Shown here one piece after another: positions 1-5,845 of a stretch of DNA of 14,702 nucleotides. The stretch is from positions 1 to 14,702 of the forward strand of contig JAQUOB010000015.1 of the NCBI GenBank assembly GCA_028717325.1. Direction: 5' to 3'. The notes under the pieces are model-generated. The model had not been told where the DNA came from. It worked only from the letters and a program-made list of their open reading frames with translations, and searched no databases. This DNA is from Candidatus Margulisiibacteriota bacterium (GTDB taxonomy: Bacteria > Margulisbacteria > WOR-1 > O2-12-FULL-45-9 > XYB2-FULL-48-7). The position numbers and the translations under genes are program-made. Position 1 is the first letter of the stretch; each line of letters begins with the position of its first letter.

Positions 1-2
1 TT

Positions 3-392
3 TTGGCAATTGCGGAGGTGGTTTCTGACTCTCCCGAGGGCGTTAAATTGTCGGTCAAGGGTGAGGATATGGGGCGAATTATTGGCAAAGAAGGCGCAAT
101 GCTTAAGTCCCTCGAAACAGTCGTTGGGGCGATTGTCAGAAAAATTATGGGTGTCCCGACCAGGGTTAGGATTGACGCTGGTGGTTATGTTGAGAAACGC
201 GAGCGTGTGCTGCAGAAGCTGGCCGCTGATCTTGCCGACGAGGTGGCAAGTACCGGCGTGGAAAAGGCGCTTCCTTACATGGAAGCATCGGATCGGCGGG
301 TAATTCATTTGTATCTACAGGATAATCCAAAGGTGAAAAGCTACAGTGTAGGTGAAGGAAAAGAGCGCAGAATGATCATTGCCCCAAAGTAG
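3..392 (+). CDS. jag: Jag/KhpB RNA-binding protein, C-terminal part (5' end outside window)
   Basis: RNA-binding protein of the Jag/KhpB/EloR family, which in Gram-positive bacteria influences cell elongation and division by binding RNA with KhpA. The visible part holds a KH domain with the GxxG loop GRIIGKEG (about residues 24-31 of the visible part), then an R3H domain with R98-x3-H102 and a basic C-terminus ending in IIAPK. A TTG at position 3 could be read as a start, but the frame is open to the window edge and family members carry a longer N-terminal region, so I treat this as 5'-truncated. In many bacteria jag follows rpmH-rnpA-yidC and precedes mnmE close to oriC; mnmE does follow here after an 89-bp gap. 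Family assignment is secure from the two domains in order; the cellular role is inferred from homologues. Confidence 0.93.
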   Translation: MAIAEVVSDSPEGVKLSVKGEDMGRIIGKEGAMLKSLETVVGAIVRKIMGVPTRVRIDAGGYVEKRERVLQKLAADLADEVASTGVEKALPYMEASDRRVIHLYLQDNPKVKSYSVGEGKERRMIIAPK

Positions 393-432
393 GGCTTTCG
401 CTCCGGCGGGAACATTTCGTCCTCTCGTAAAA

Positions 433-448
433 TGTTTCACGTGAAACG
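433..448. promoter_or_regulatory. parS: parS centromere-like site (ParB-binding)
   Basis: TGTTTCACGTGAAACG matches the conserved bacterial parS 16-mer (TGTTTCACGTGAAACA) at 15 of 16 positions, with only the last base differing. The palindrome extends on both sides through A/T-rich arms to 429-452, where 11 of 12 base pairs are complementary around the central CACGTG. parS sites are bound by ParB/Spo0J, which loads SMC and interacts with ParA/Soj, and they cluster near oriC. The site sits in the 89-bp gap between jag and mnmE, a classic origin-proximal neighbourhood. No second copy was found in this window, and parA/parB are not in the window. Confidence 0.9.
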
Positions 449-481
449 TTTTATCTTGTCGGACGGGTGTGAAACGACAAA

Positions 482-1846
482 ATGAATACTCTTGACGATA
501 CAATTGCCGCAATCGCAACCCCGGTGGGAGTTGGCGGGATTGGGATTGTTAGGTTAAGCGGCCCATCCTCATTAGAAATACTCAACCATTTTTTTTCTCC
601 TAGCAGCCGGATCAATTCGTTAGAAAGCCACAAAATATATCATGGTTGGGCGACCTTGTCCGGTCGGCGCCTCGATGAGGTTTTGGTCTCTTTTATGGCT
701 GGTCCAAAGAGTTACACCGGGGAGGACTCGGTGGAGATCAGTTGCCATGGCGGTCGATTAATCCTTCATAAGATACTGGCTTTAGCCGTTGAGGCCGGCG
801 CCAAGCTGGCCGAGCGAGGAGAGTTTACCAGGCGGGCTTTCTTGAATGGGAAAATAGACTTATTAAAAGCTGAGGCCGTTCTTGACCTTATCCAGGCGAA
901 ATCATCAGCCGGCCTGACCGTCGCGGCCGCCCAACTAGGCGGTTCTCTTTCAAGTAGGATCGCCTTGCTCAGGACAGGGGCGCTAGAGTTATTAACGGCC
1001 ATAGAAGCGGCGCTTGATTTCCCGGAGGATATAGCAGATCTGGGGAGGGGCGAGGCGGATAAAAGGATCGATTCTCTCCTCCAGGAAATTGGGGCGCTTT
1101 TGGCCTCGGCTGACGATGGCAGAGTTATTCGGGAGGGGGTCCGATTGGCAATTGTTGGTCGGCCAAACGTGGGCAAATCAAGCCTGCTAAACTGCCTGGT
1201 TGAGAATGACCGGGCAATTGTTTCGGACTTGCCTGGCACTACCAGGGACACCATCGAAGAGTGCGTGGTTATTAACGGCCTAGCCTTTGTGCTGGTTGAC
1301 ACTGCGGGATTAAGGCCGGCCGAGAACAAGGCCGAAGAGAGCGGTATTGGCAGGACGATGACCGAAATTGACCGGGCGGATATGGTTGTGTTTGTTGTTG
1401 ACGCTTCGACAAGTTTATCCACAGAGGACCTTAAGGGAATTTCAATGACTAACCCAGAGAGAGCAATAATCGTAATGAACAAGATCGATCTCGGAGTTTG
1501 TACTGATCCTGGCGTTGGCCCTCAAGGGCGGCCCACTTTTTTTACTTCGGCCTTAAGCGGGGCAGGGATCAAAAAGTTAAAAGATGGTCTGGTTAATTTT
1601 GTACTGCATGGGAAAGAGCTTGGCCCGCTGGGTGGCGGGTTCATCAATTTACGGCATAAAGAGTGCCTTATAAGGGCAAGAGAGGCACTGGCTCGAACCC
1701 AGGGGGCGTTGGCGGCGAACGAGCCGATGGATCTGATTGCGATTGATTTGCGGCATGCTATAATTGCTCTGGGTGAAATTTCGGGGCACCAGGTTTCGGA
1801 AGAAATCGTTGATCAAATTTTTGAAAAATTTTGTGTTGGGAAATAA
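482..1846 (+). CDS. mnmE: tRNA modification GTPase MnmE (TrmE)
   Basis: GTPase that, with MnmG, installs the carboxymethylaminomethyl (or related) group at C5 of the wobble uridine (U34) of several tRNAs, using a tetrahydrofolate-linked one-carbon unit. The 454 residues match the usual length. The N-terminal folate-binding domain starts with DTIAAIATPVGVGGIGIVRLSG-type sequence (residues 6-27). A helical domain is split around the G domain, which shows G1 GRPNVGKS (226-233), TTRD (253-256), DTAG (273-276) and NKID (333-336). The C-terminus is FCVGK, with the catalytic Cys at 451. The ATG at 482 gives the expected N-terminus, although its ribosome-binding site is weak. mnmG usually follows, but here folD follows after 55 bp. 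FolD makes the folate cofactor that MnmE uses, so the pairing is chemically sensible. A perfect DnaA box lies inside the gene at 1415-1423. Confidence 0.97.
   Translation: MNTLDDTIAAIATPVGVGGIGIVRLSGPSSLEILNHFFSPSSRINSLESHKIYHGWATLSGRRLDEVLVSFMAGPKSYTGEDSVEISCHGGRLILHKILALAVEAGAKLAERGEFTRRAFLNGKIDLLKAEAVLDLIQAKSSAGLTVAAAQLGGSLSSRIALLRTGALELLTAIEAALDFPEDIADLGRGEADKRIDSLLQEIGALLASADDGRVIREGVRLAIVGRPNVGKSSLLNCLVENDRAIVSDLPGTTRDTIEECVVINGLAFVLVDTAGLRPAENKAEESGIGRTMTEIDRADMVVFVVDASTSLSTEDLKGISMTNPERAIIVMNKIDLGVCTDPGVGPQGRPTFFTSALSGAGIKKLKDGLVNFVLHGKELGPLGGGFINLRHKECLIRAREALARTQGALAANEPMDLIAIDLRHAIIALGEISGHQVSEEIVDQIFEKFCVGK
1415..1423 (+). promoter_or_regulatory. DnaA box (perfect consensus), inside mnmE
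   Basis: TTATCCACA, the high-affinity consensus DnaA box, encodes Leu-Ser-Thr at MnmE residues 312-314. Its centre is about 469 bp left of the midpoint of the tandem pair at 1878-1899. A single 9-mer in coding sequence could be chance, but four perfect copies in under 1 kb are unlikely to be. Confidence 0.6.
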
Positions 1847-1856
1847 TTTATACTGA
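1801..1856. other. AT-rich stretch next to the DnaA box pair (possible unwinding element)
   Basis: The 60 bases from 1801 hold 16 G+C (27%), well below the surrounding coding sequence. The stretch covers the last mnmE codons and the start of the mnmE-folD gap. It is separated from the DnaA box pair at 1878-1899 by a short GC-rich segment around 1857-1872. Read on the - strand, the order is DnaA boxes, GC-rich spacer, AT-rich tract, which resembles the basal unwinding layout of bacterial origins. I do not see clean DnaA-trio repeats, so this is a hypothesis. Confidence 0.3.
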
Positions 1857-1877
1857 ACGGTCCGGGGAGACAGAGGT

Positions 1878-1899
1878 TGTGGATAAGGAGTGTGGATAA
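1878..1899 (-). promoter_or_regulatory. Tandem pair of perfect DnaA boxes overlapping the folD ribosome-binding site
   Basis: Two copies of TGTGGATAA (TTATCCACA on the - strand) lie at 1878-1886 and 1891-1899, head to tail with a 13-bp repeat period. The folD Shine-Dalgarno AAGGAG (1885-1890) sits between and partly over them, and folD starts at 1902. Bound DnaA could act on replication, on transcription reading into folD, or both. The close spacing would allow cooperative binding of two DnaA monomers. Confidence 0.75.
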
Positions 1900-1901
1900 G
1901 A

Positions 1902-2753
1902 ATGGCACAGATAATTGATGGTAAATTGATAGCGGCAAAAGTGAGGAGTTCTGTGGCGGAAGAAGTTAAGCAATTTAAAACAAAAAACGGTTTGGCGCCC
2001 AAGCTCACTGTCGTTCTTGTTGGTGACGACCCGGCCTCGCAGATCTATGTCAGGAATAAAGAGCGCGCTTGTGCCGAGGTCGGCATCGCTTCGGAGGTAA
2101 GGCGCCTTCCCTCGACAATAGGGAGTAAGGAGCTGTTAGATATTGTGCGCCAATTAAACAGCGATCCAACGGTTCACGGCGTCCTGGTTCAATTGCCGCT
2201 TCCGGCCGGGTTCGATGAGCGAGCCGTGCTTGACGGGATTGACCCGAAGAAAGATGTCGACGGGTTGCATCCCCTGAACATGGGAAAATTGTTAAAAGGC
2301 GACGGCTCCGGGTTCATTCCTTGTACCCCGCAGGGGATAGTAGAATTGATTTTATCCACAGGGATCGAGATGGCTGGTAAGCAGGCGGTTGTCGTTGGGC
2401 GAAGCAATATTGTGGGGAAGCCGATGGCGATTTTACTGCTTCAAAAAAATGCGACAGTGACGATCTGCCACTCAAAAACCAAGAACCTGGGTGAGGTAAC
2501 AAAACAGGCCGATATCTTAGTCGCGGCGGTGGGCAGTCCGCAAATCATTCGCGGTGAGATGATCAAGTCGGGGGCGCTGGTTGTTGACGTGGGCACAAAT
2601 CGGGTGGGGGAGAAACTTGTCGGCGACGTTGACTTTGATTCGGCGGAAGAGAGAGCTGGCTTTATCACCCCGGTCCCGGGGGGCGTTGGCCCGATGACAA
2701 TTGCTTTCTTGTTGAAGAACACGCTCAAGGCGGCCCGGTTATTGTCCTCTTAG
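1902..2753 (+). CDS. folD: Bifunctional methylenetetrahydrofolate dehydrogenase/methenyl-THF cyclohydrolase FolD
   Basis: Cytosolic enzyme interconverting 5,10-methylene-THF, 5,10-methenyl-THF and 10-formyl-THF, which supplies one-carbon units for purines, formyl-Met-tRNA and tRNA modification. From the ATG at 1902 it is 283 residues, a typical length. Visible hallmarks are the YVRNK segment with catalytic Lys (about residue 53), VQLPLP (about 96-101), the Rossmann segment GRSNIVGKP (about 166-174) and the C-terminal TPVPGGVGPMT motif. A GTG at 1890 would add four residues, but the ATG fits family N-termini (MAQIIDGK) and lies 11 nt after AAGGAG. Two DnaA boxes overlap this ribosome-binding site and another lies inside the gene (2352-2360). 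The 3' end overlaps the convergent rseP by 15 bp. Confidence 0.97.
   Translation: MAQIIDGKLIAAKVRSSVAEEVKQFKTKNGLAPKLTVVLVGDDPASQIYVRNKERACAEVGIASEVRRLPSTIGSKELLDIVRQLNSDPTVHGVLVQLPLPAGFDERAVLDGIDPKKDVDGLHPLNMGKLLKGDGSGFIPCTPQGIVELILSTGIEMAGKQAVVVGRSNIVGKPMAILLLQKNATVTICHSKTKNLGEVTKQADILVAAVGSPQIIRGEMIKSGALVVDVGTNRVGEKLVGDVDFDSAEERAGFITPVPGGVGPMTIAFLLKNTLKAARLLSS
2352..2360 (+). promoter_or_regulatory. DnaA box (perfect consensus), inside folD
   Basis: TTATCCACA encodes Leu-Ser-Thr in FolD. Its centre is about 468 bp right of the midpoint of the tandem DnaA box pair, mirroring the box at 1415-1423, and it has the same orientation as that box and the opposite orientation to the pair. Confidence 0.6.
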
Positions 2754-3785
2754 GATACGGAGTATATCGTGGGCGCTGACTAGGGCCATTAAGGCCAGAA
2801 GGGCAATAAAGCCCCAGTAGTTGATCTGATTTTCCAGTTTTGGTTCCACCGGTTTTCTCCGGATCCATTCTATCAGCACAAACACGATCCTGCCGCCGTC
2901 AAGCGCCGGAATAGGCAAGAGATTGAGAATGCCTATATTTACGTTTATAAAGGCGGTGAAGTAGATGAGCGACACTAGCCCAGTTTGGGCATATTTACCG
3001 GTGATCTGCGCAATGCCTACCGGCCCAGCCAGATCGGACACCGAAACACCTCCGGTTATGAGTTTCCCTACAATAAGTAAAGTCAAAAGGATCATGGAGG
3101 CCGTTTGCTGAAAACCGTAGTAAATGGCCTGGGCTGGATTAGCGCGGGAGTAAACCGGTTTTGGCGAAAAGCCCAGCAAGCCGACTTTGAGCTGTTCGTT
3201 ATATTTTGGAGTTGCGGTCAGCTCAAGCGCTTTTCCCTGCCGCTCCACCCGGAGCCGTAGGGGCTTGTTAGAATGTTTATGTATGTACTCGATCGCCTCG
3301 GCCATTTTCGGATACGGCTGTCCGTTGATGGCCAAAAGCTTGTCCCCGGCTTTCAGCCCGGCGGCCGCAGCGGGTTGGTTCTTGTTGACCGCCTCGATCT
3401 CGTTGGAGACGCCGGTCGGCACGCCGGCGATCAGGGAGAGAACTATCAGGACTATCAGCGCGACAAGTAAATTCATCGCCGGCCCGGCCACCAAAGTTTT
3501 AAATTTCTGCCAGGGGGATTTGGATTGATATCTTTCCGCTTCCGGGCAGGCGCGGTCTTCTTCTGTGTCAGCCTCGCCGGCAATCCTAACAAAAGCCAGG
3601 ACCGGAATTAGGTTAAGGGAATAAACTGTGTCTTTTATTTTGAATGAAAAAATTCGCGGACCAAAACCTACCCCAAACTCAAAGACCCTGATGCCGGCTC
3701 TTTTGGCCATCAGCAGGTGGCCCGCTTCATGGGCGAGGGCGATAACGGTGAAAACAATTACAAAAGAAATAACGCTGATCAACAT
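2739..3785 (-). CDS. rseP: RseP-family site-2 intramembrane zinc metalloprotease (M50B)
   Basis: Membrane protease of the RseP/YaeL site-2 family, which cuts transmembrane segments of anti-sigma factors and leftover signal peptides. In 348 residues it shows HEAGH (HExxH, residues 19-23) in the first helix, one periplasmic PDZ domain (about 125-195, with AAGLKAGDKLLAING), and NLLPIPALDGG (288-298) carrying the third zinc ligand D296, followed by a last hydrophobic helix. E. coli RseP has two PDZ domains and about 450 residues, so this is the shorter single-PDZ type. The usual LIPLGGxVKM loop reads LIPVLAFVRI (59-68), without its glycine pair. The start overlaps the end of the dehydrogenase gene by 7 nt, so translation is probably coupled. 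The gene is last in the - strand run; no anti-sigma factor partner is visible. Confidence 0.93.
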   Translation of the reverse strand: MLISVISFVIVFTVIALAHEAGHLLMAKRAGIRVFEFGVGFGPRIFSFKIKDTVYSLNLIPVLAFVRIAGEADTEEDRACPEAERYQSKSPWQKFKTLVAGPAMNLLVALIVLIVLSLIAGVPTGVSNEIEAVNKNQPAAAAGLKAGDKLLAINGQPYPKMAEAIEYIHKHSNKPLRLRVERQGKALELTATPKYNEQLKVGLLGFSPKPVYSRANPAQAIYYGFQQTASMILLTLLIVGKLITGGVSVSDLAGPVGIAQITGKYAQTGLVSLIYFTAFINVNIGILNLLPIPALDGGRIVFVLIEWIRRKPVEPKLENQINYWGFIALLALMALVSAHDILRILRGQ

Positions 3786-4696
3786 GCTTTTTTCACCTCT
3801 TCTGCTAGTGTCAGGGTCCGTAAAATATCGTTGTGGCTTATGGTGGGAACGCCCTTTTGTTTAATCGACCGGATAAAGTCTTTGAGCTCTTCGGTCAGTT
3901 GATCGACCGGCTTCACCGGCAGTGTGCTGGGTGTGGGGGAAGAAAAATCCCGGATGTAAATAGTTTTGTTCAACAGATCGGCCTCGATCAGAAACTTCTC
4001 GGTCGTAACCGTTATTTTTCTTGTCCTAGAGCTAAAAACTCGACTTGCTTCGATGCGTGAAATCGTCCCGGACTTGTGGGTCAGGCTGACGATGGCCCTG
4101 TCGATCATTTTGGTCCTGATCTTTTCGCCCTTGGCCTGGATGTCTATTATCTCGTCCGGCACGATCTGCAGGAGAAGGTCAAGGTCATGCAACATCATAT
4201 CAAAAATGACGTCGGTGTCGGCAATCCTTTCGGGGAAAGGACTCAGACGCTTGATGTCCACGCCGATAATTTTTTCGCCTTTTATTTCTTTGAGCAGGCG
4301 TTGGAAGGCAGGGTTATATCTTTCAATCAAGCCGGCTGTCAGAATGAGCCCTTTCTGCTGGGCCAGGTTTATTATGGAGCGGGCGGTCGCGGCGGAGCCG
4401 GTGAATGGTTTCTCAAGCAAGACGTGTCGGCCGGCGTTGAGACAGTCGGAGGCGATGGAAAAGTGAGTCAGAGTGGGAGTGGCAATAGAAAGGGCTTCCG
4501 TCAAAGGGAGGAGGTCCTTATAATCGCCGAAAGCTTTGATCTTTAAGGGCGCGGCAAATTCTTCGGCCGAAGGCAGGTTAATATCCGACACCCCAACAAG
4601 GTTCAAACCGGCTAACGTCGAGGCGATCCGCCCGTGGTTTTTGCCCATGGCCCCGGTCCCTATGACCCCGAATTTAATGCCTCTGCCTTTGATCAT
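3779..4696 (-). CDS. gnnA: Gfo/Idh/MocA-family sugar dehydrogenase, probable UDP-GlcNAc 3-dehydrogenase GnnA
   Basis: NAD(P)-dependent sugar-nucleotide oxidoreductase. The N-terminal Rossmann motif GVIGTGAMG (residues 10-18), EKPF with the conserved Lys (95-98), GLIERYNPA (122-130) and FDMMLHDLD with catalytic His (165-173) define the Gfo/Idh/MocA family; 305 residues is typical. It overlaps the upstream aminotransferase gene by 4 nt (ATGA) and rseP by 7 nt, and lies two genes after lpxB. In Acidithiobacillus ferrooxidans, GnnA oxidises the 3-OH of UDP-GlcNAc and GnnB transaminates it, providing the diamino sugar for lipid A. The dehydrogenase-aminotransferase pairing inside an lpx cluster makes that role likely. 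An alternative is synthesis of another amino sugar for surface polysaccharide. Family assignment is firm; substrate is inferred from context. Confidence 0.75.
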   Translation of the reverse strand: MIKGRGIKFGVIGTGAMGKNHGRIASTLAGLNLVGVSDINLPSAEEFAAPLKIKAFGDYKDLLPLTEALSIATPTLTHFSIASDCLNAGRHVLLEKPFTGSAATARSIINLAQQKGLILTAGLIERYNPAFQRLLKEIKGEKIIGVDIKRLSPFPERIADTDVIFDMMLHDLDLLLQIVPDEIIDIQAKGEKIRTKMIDRAIVSLTHKSGTISRIEASRVFSSRTRKITVTTEKFLIEADLLNKTIYIRDFSSPTPSTLPVKPVDQLTEELKDFIRSIKQKGVPTISHNDILRTLTLAEEVKKAC

Positions 4697-5799
4697 CGCT
4701 CGAAATAGCTCGCGATCGCGTGACAGGCGTCTTCCGCTTCCTGATCGGTCAATTCGGGGAAGATGGGCAAGGAAATGACTTCGGCTTGTGCTTTTTCGCT
4801 TTGCGGAAAGGCCCCGGCGCTATGTTTTAAGCCGGCAAAGGCCTTTTGCAGGTGAAGGGATAGAGGGTAGTAGACCATGGAGCCGATGCTTTTCATTTTC
4901 AGGAATTCAAAGAGGTCATCGCGCCTCTCGGTGCGGATCGTATATTGGTTATAGGTATGTTTATGGCCGGCCGGCTCGTGAGGCAGGACGATATCGCTAA
5001 GATTTTTCAGATGTTTATAATAAATACTCGCCTTTTTTTGCCGGGAGGTGATCAGCCCATCAAGGTGAGGCAGTTTAACGCGCAAGACGGCGGCCTGAAG
5101 TTCGTCAAGGCGGCTGTTGTAGCCGATTAGGTCATAGTGATAGGTTTTGCGGCTGCCATGGCCCCGGAGGATCCTTATTTCATCGGCAATTTTTTCATCA
5201 TTGGTCGTGACGAGCCCGCCGTCACCAAAACAACCCAGATTTTTGGTGGGGAAGAAAGAGAAACAGCCAGCCTCGCCAAAGCCGCCGACCTTTCGGCCGT
5301 CGGCCTCGGCCCCAGCGGCCTGGGCGCAGTCTTCAATCAGCTTTAAGCCGTGTTCCCGGGCGATGTCGCCAATCGCTCCCAGGTCACTGGCCAGGCCATA
5401 CAGATGTACCGGCAGGATGGCACGGGTTTTTTTGGTGATTTTTTCTTTGATCCGTGCCGGGTCAATATTAAATGTTTTTGGCTCTATGTCAATAAAAACA
5501 GGGGTAGCGCCACAGTAAGCGATCGCTTCGGCGGTGGCGACAAAAGTAAAAGGAGTTGTGAGGACCTCGTCTCCTTCCTTAACGCCGCAGGCCCTGAGGG
5601 CCAGATGCAGCGCGTCGGTGCCCGAAGCAACGCCGACCGCGAACTTTGTGCCGCAATAAGCGGCGAATTCTTTTTCGAGCAGAGTCACGTTCTCGCCCAG
5701 AATGAACCGGCCTTTGTCAATAACCCGGCTCACGGCCGCGTCGATCTCTTTTCTTAAGGAATCATTTTGTCTGGTGATGTCAAAAAATGGGACCGTCAT
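4693..5799 (-). CDS. gnnB: DegT/DnrJ/EryC1 PLP-dependent sugar aminotransferase, probable GnnB
   Basis: PLP-dependent aminotransferase acting on keto-sugar nucleotides. In 368 residues it shows SGTDALHLAL (59-68, phosphate-binding loop), EDCAQAAGA (156-164, with the Asp that contacts the PLP ring nitrogen) and FFPTKNLGCFGDGG with the Schiff-base Lys at 186. Its stop overlaps the next gene, a Gfo/Idh dehydrogenase, in an ATGA, so the two are probably translated together. With lpxB immediately upstream, the pair is best read as GnnB/GnnA, which replace the 3-OH of UDP-GlcNAc by NH2 for lipid A. There is no Shine-Dalgarno sequence before the ATG. Instead TATAAT ends 8 nt upstream, suggesting a leaderless transcript. 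Family members also make O-antigen amino sugars, so substrate is inferred. Confidence 0.75.
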   Translation of the reverse strand: MTVPFFDITRQNDSLRKEIDAAVSRVIDKGRFILGENVTLLEKEFAAYCGTKFAVGVASGTDALHLALRACGVKEGDEVLTTPFTFVATAEAIAYCGATPVFIDIEPKTFNIDPARIKEKITKKTRAILPVHLYGLASDLGAIGDIAREHGLKLIEDCAQAAGAEADGRKVGGFGEAGCFSFFPTKNLGCFGDGGLVTTNDEKIADEIRILRGHGSRKTYHYDLIGYNSRLDELQAAVLRVKLPHLDGLITSRQKKASIYYKHLKNLSDIVLPHEPAGHKHTYNQYTIRTERRDDLFEFLKMKSIGSMVYYPLSLHLQKAFAGLKHSAGAFPQSEKAQAEVISLPIFPELTDQEAEDACHAIASYFER

Positions 5800-5807
5800 T
5801 AAAAATA

Positions 5808-5836
5808 ATTATATCATTTTTCGCCGGCGCGTGAAA
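5808..5836 (-). promoter_or_regulatory. Putative promoter for gnnB-gnnA-rseP (extended -10, leaderless start)
   Basis: On the - strand, TGATATAAT gives a perfect -10 (5808-5813) with the TGn extension. A weak -35 (TTTCAC, 5831-5836) lies 17 bp upstream. Only 8 nt separate the -10 from the gnnB ATG at 5799, so transcription would begin at or next to the start codon. The -35 is poor, so recognition would depend on the extended -10. Confidence 0.5.
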
Positions 5837-5845
5837 GCGCCCGGC
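5823..5845 (-). other. Hairpin directly after the lpxB stop codon
   Basis: Arms 5823-5830 and 5837-5845 can form 8 GC-rich base pairs with one bulged base around a 6-nt loop, immediately after the lpxB TGA (5846-5848). On the transcript strand it is followed by GAAAAATG and not by a U run, so it does not look like an efficient intrinsic terminator. It may protect or pause the lpxB message. The loop coincides with the putative -35 of the gnnB promoter. Confidence 0.45.

Noticed and set aside
766..1482. 238-codon - strand frame inside mnmE
   Set aside because: Lies wholly antisense to the conserved folate-binding and GTPase domains of MnmE, with low-complexity S/R/A-rich translation.
1890..1901. 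GTG at 1890 as the folD start
   Set aside because: It would overlap the last base of the Shine-Dalgarno AAGGAG and add four residues absent from the family; ATG at 1902 has proper spacing.
5822..5845. Hairpin after lpxB as an intrinsic terminator
   Set aside because: On the transcribed strand the stem is followed by an A run and not a U run, so it lacks the key terminator element; kept only as a hairpin.
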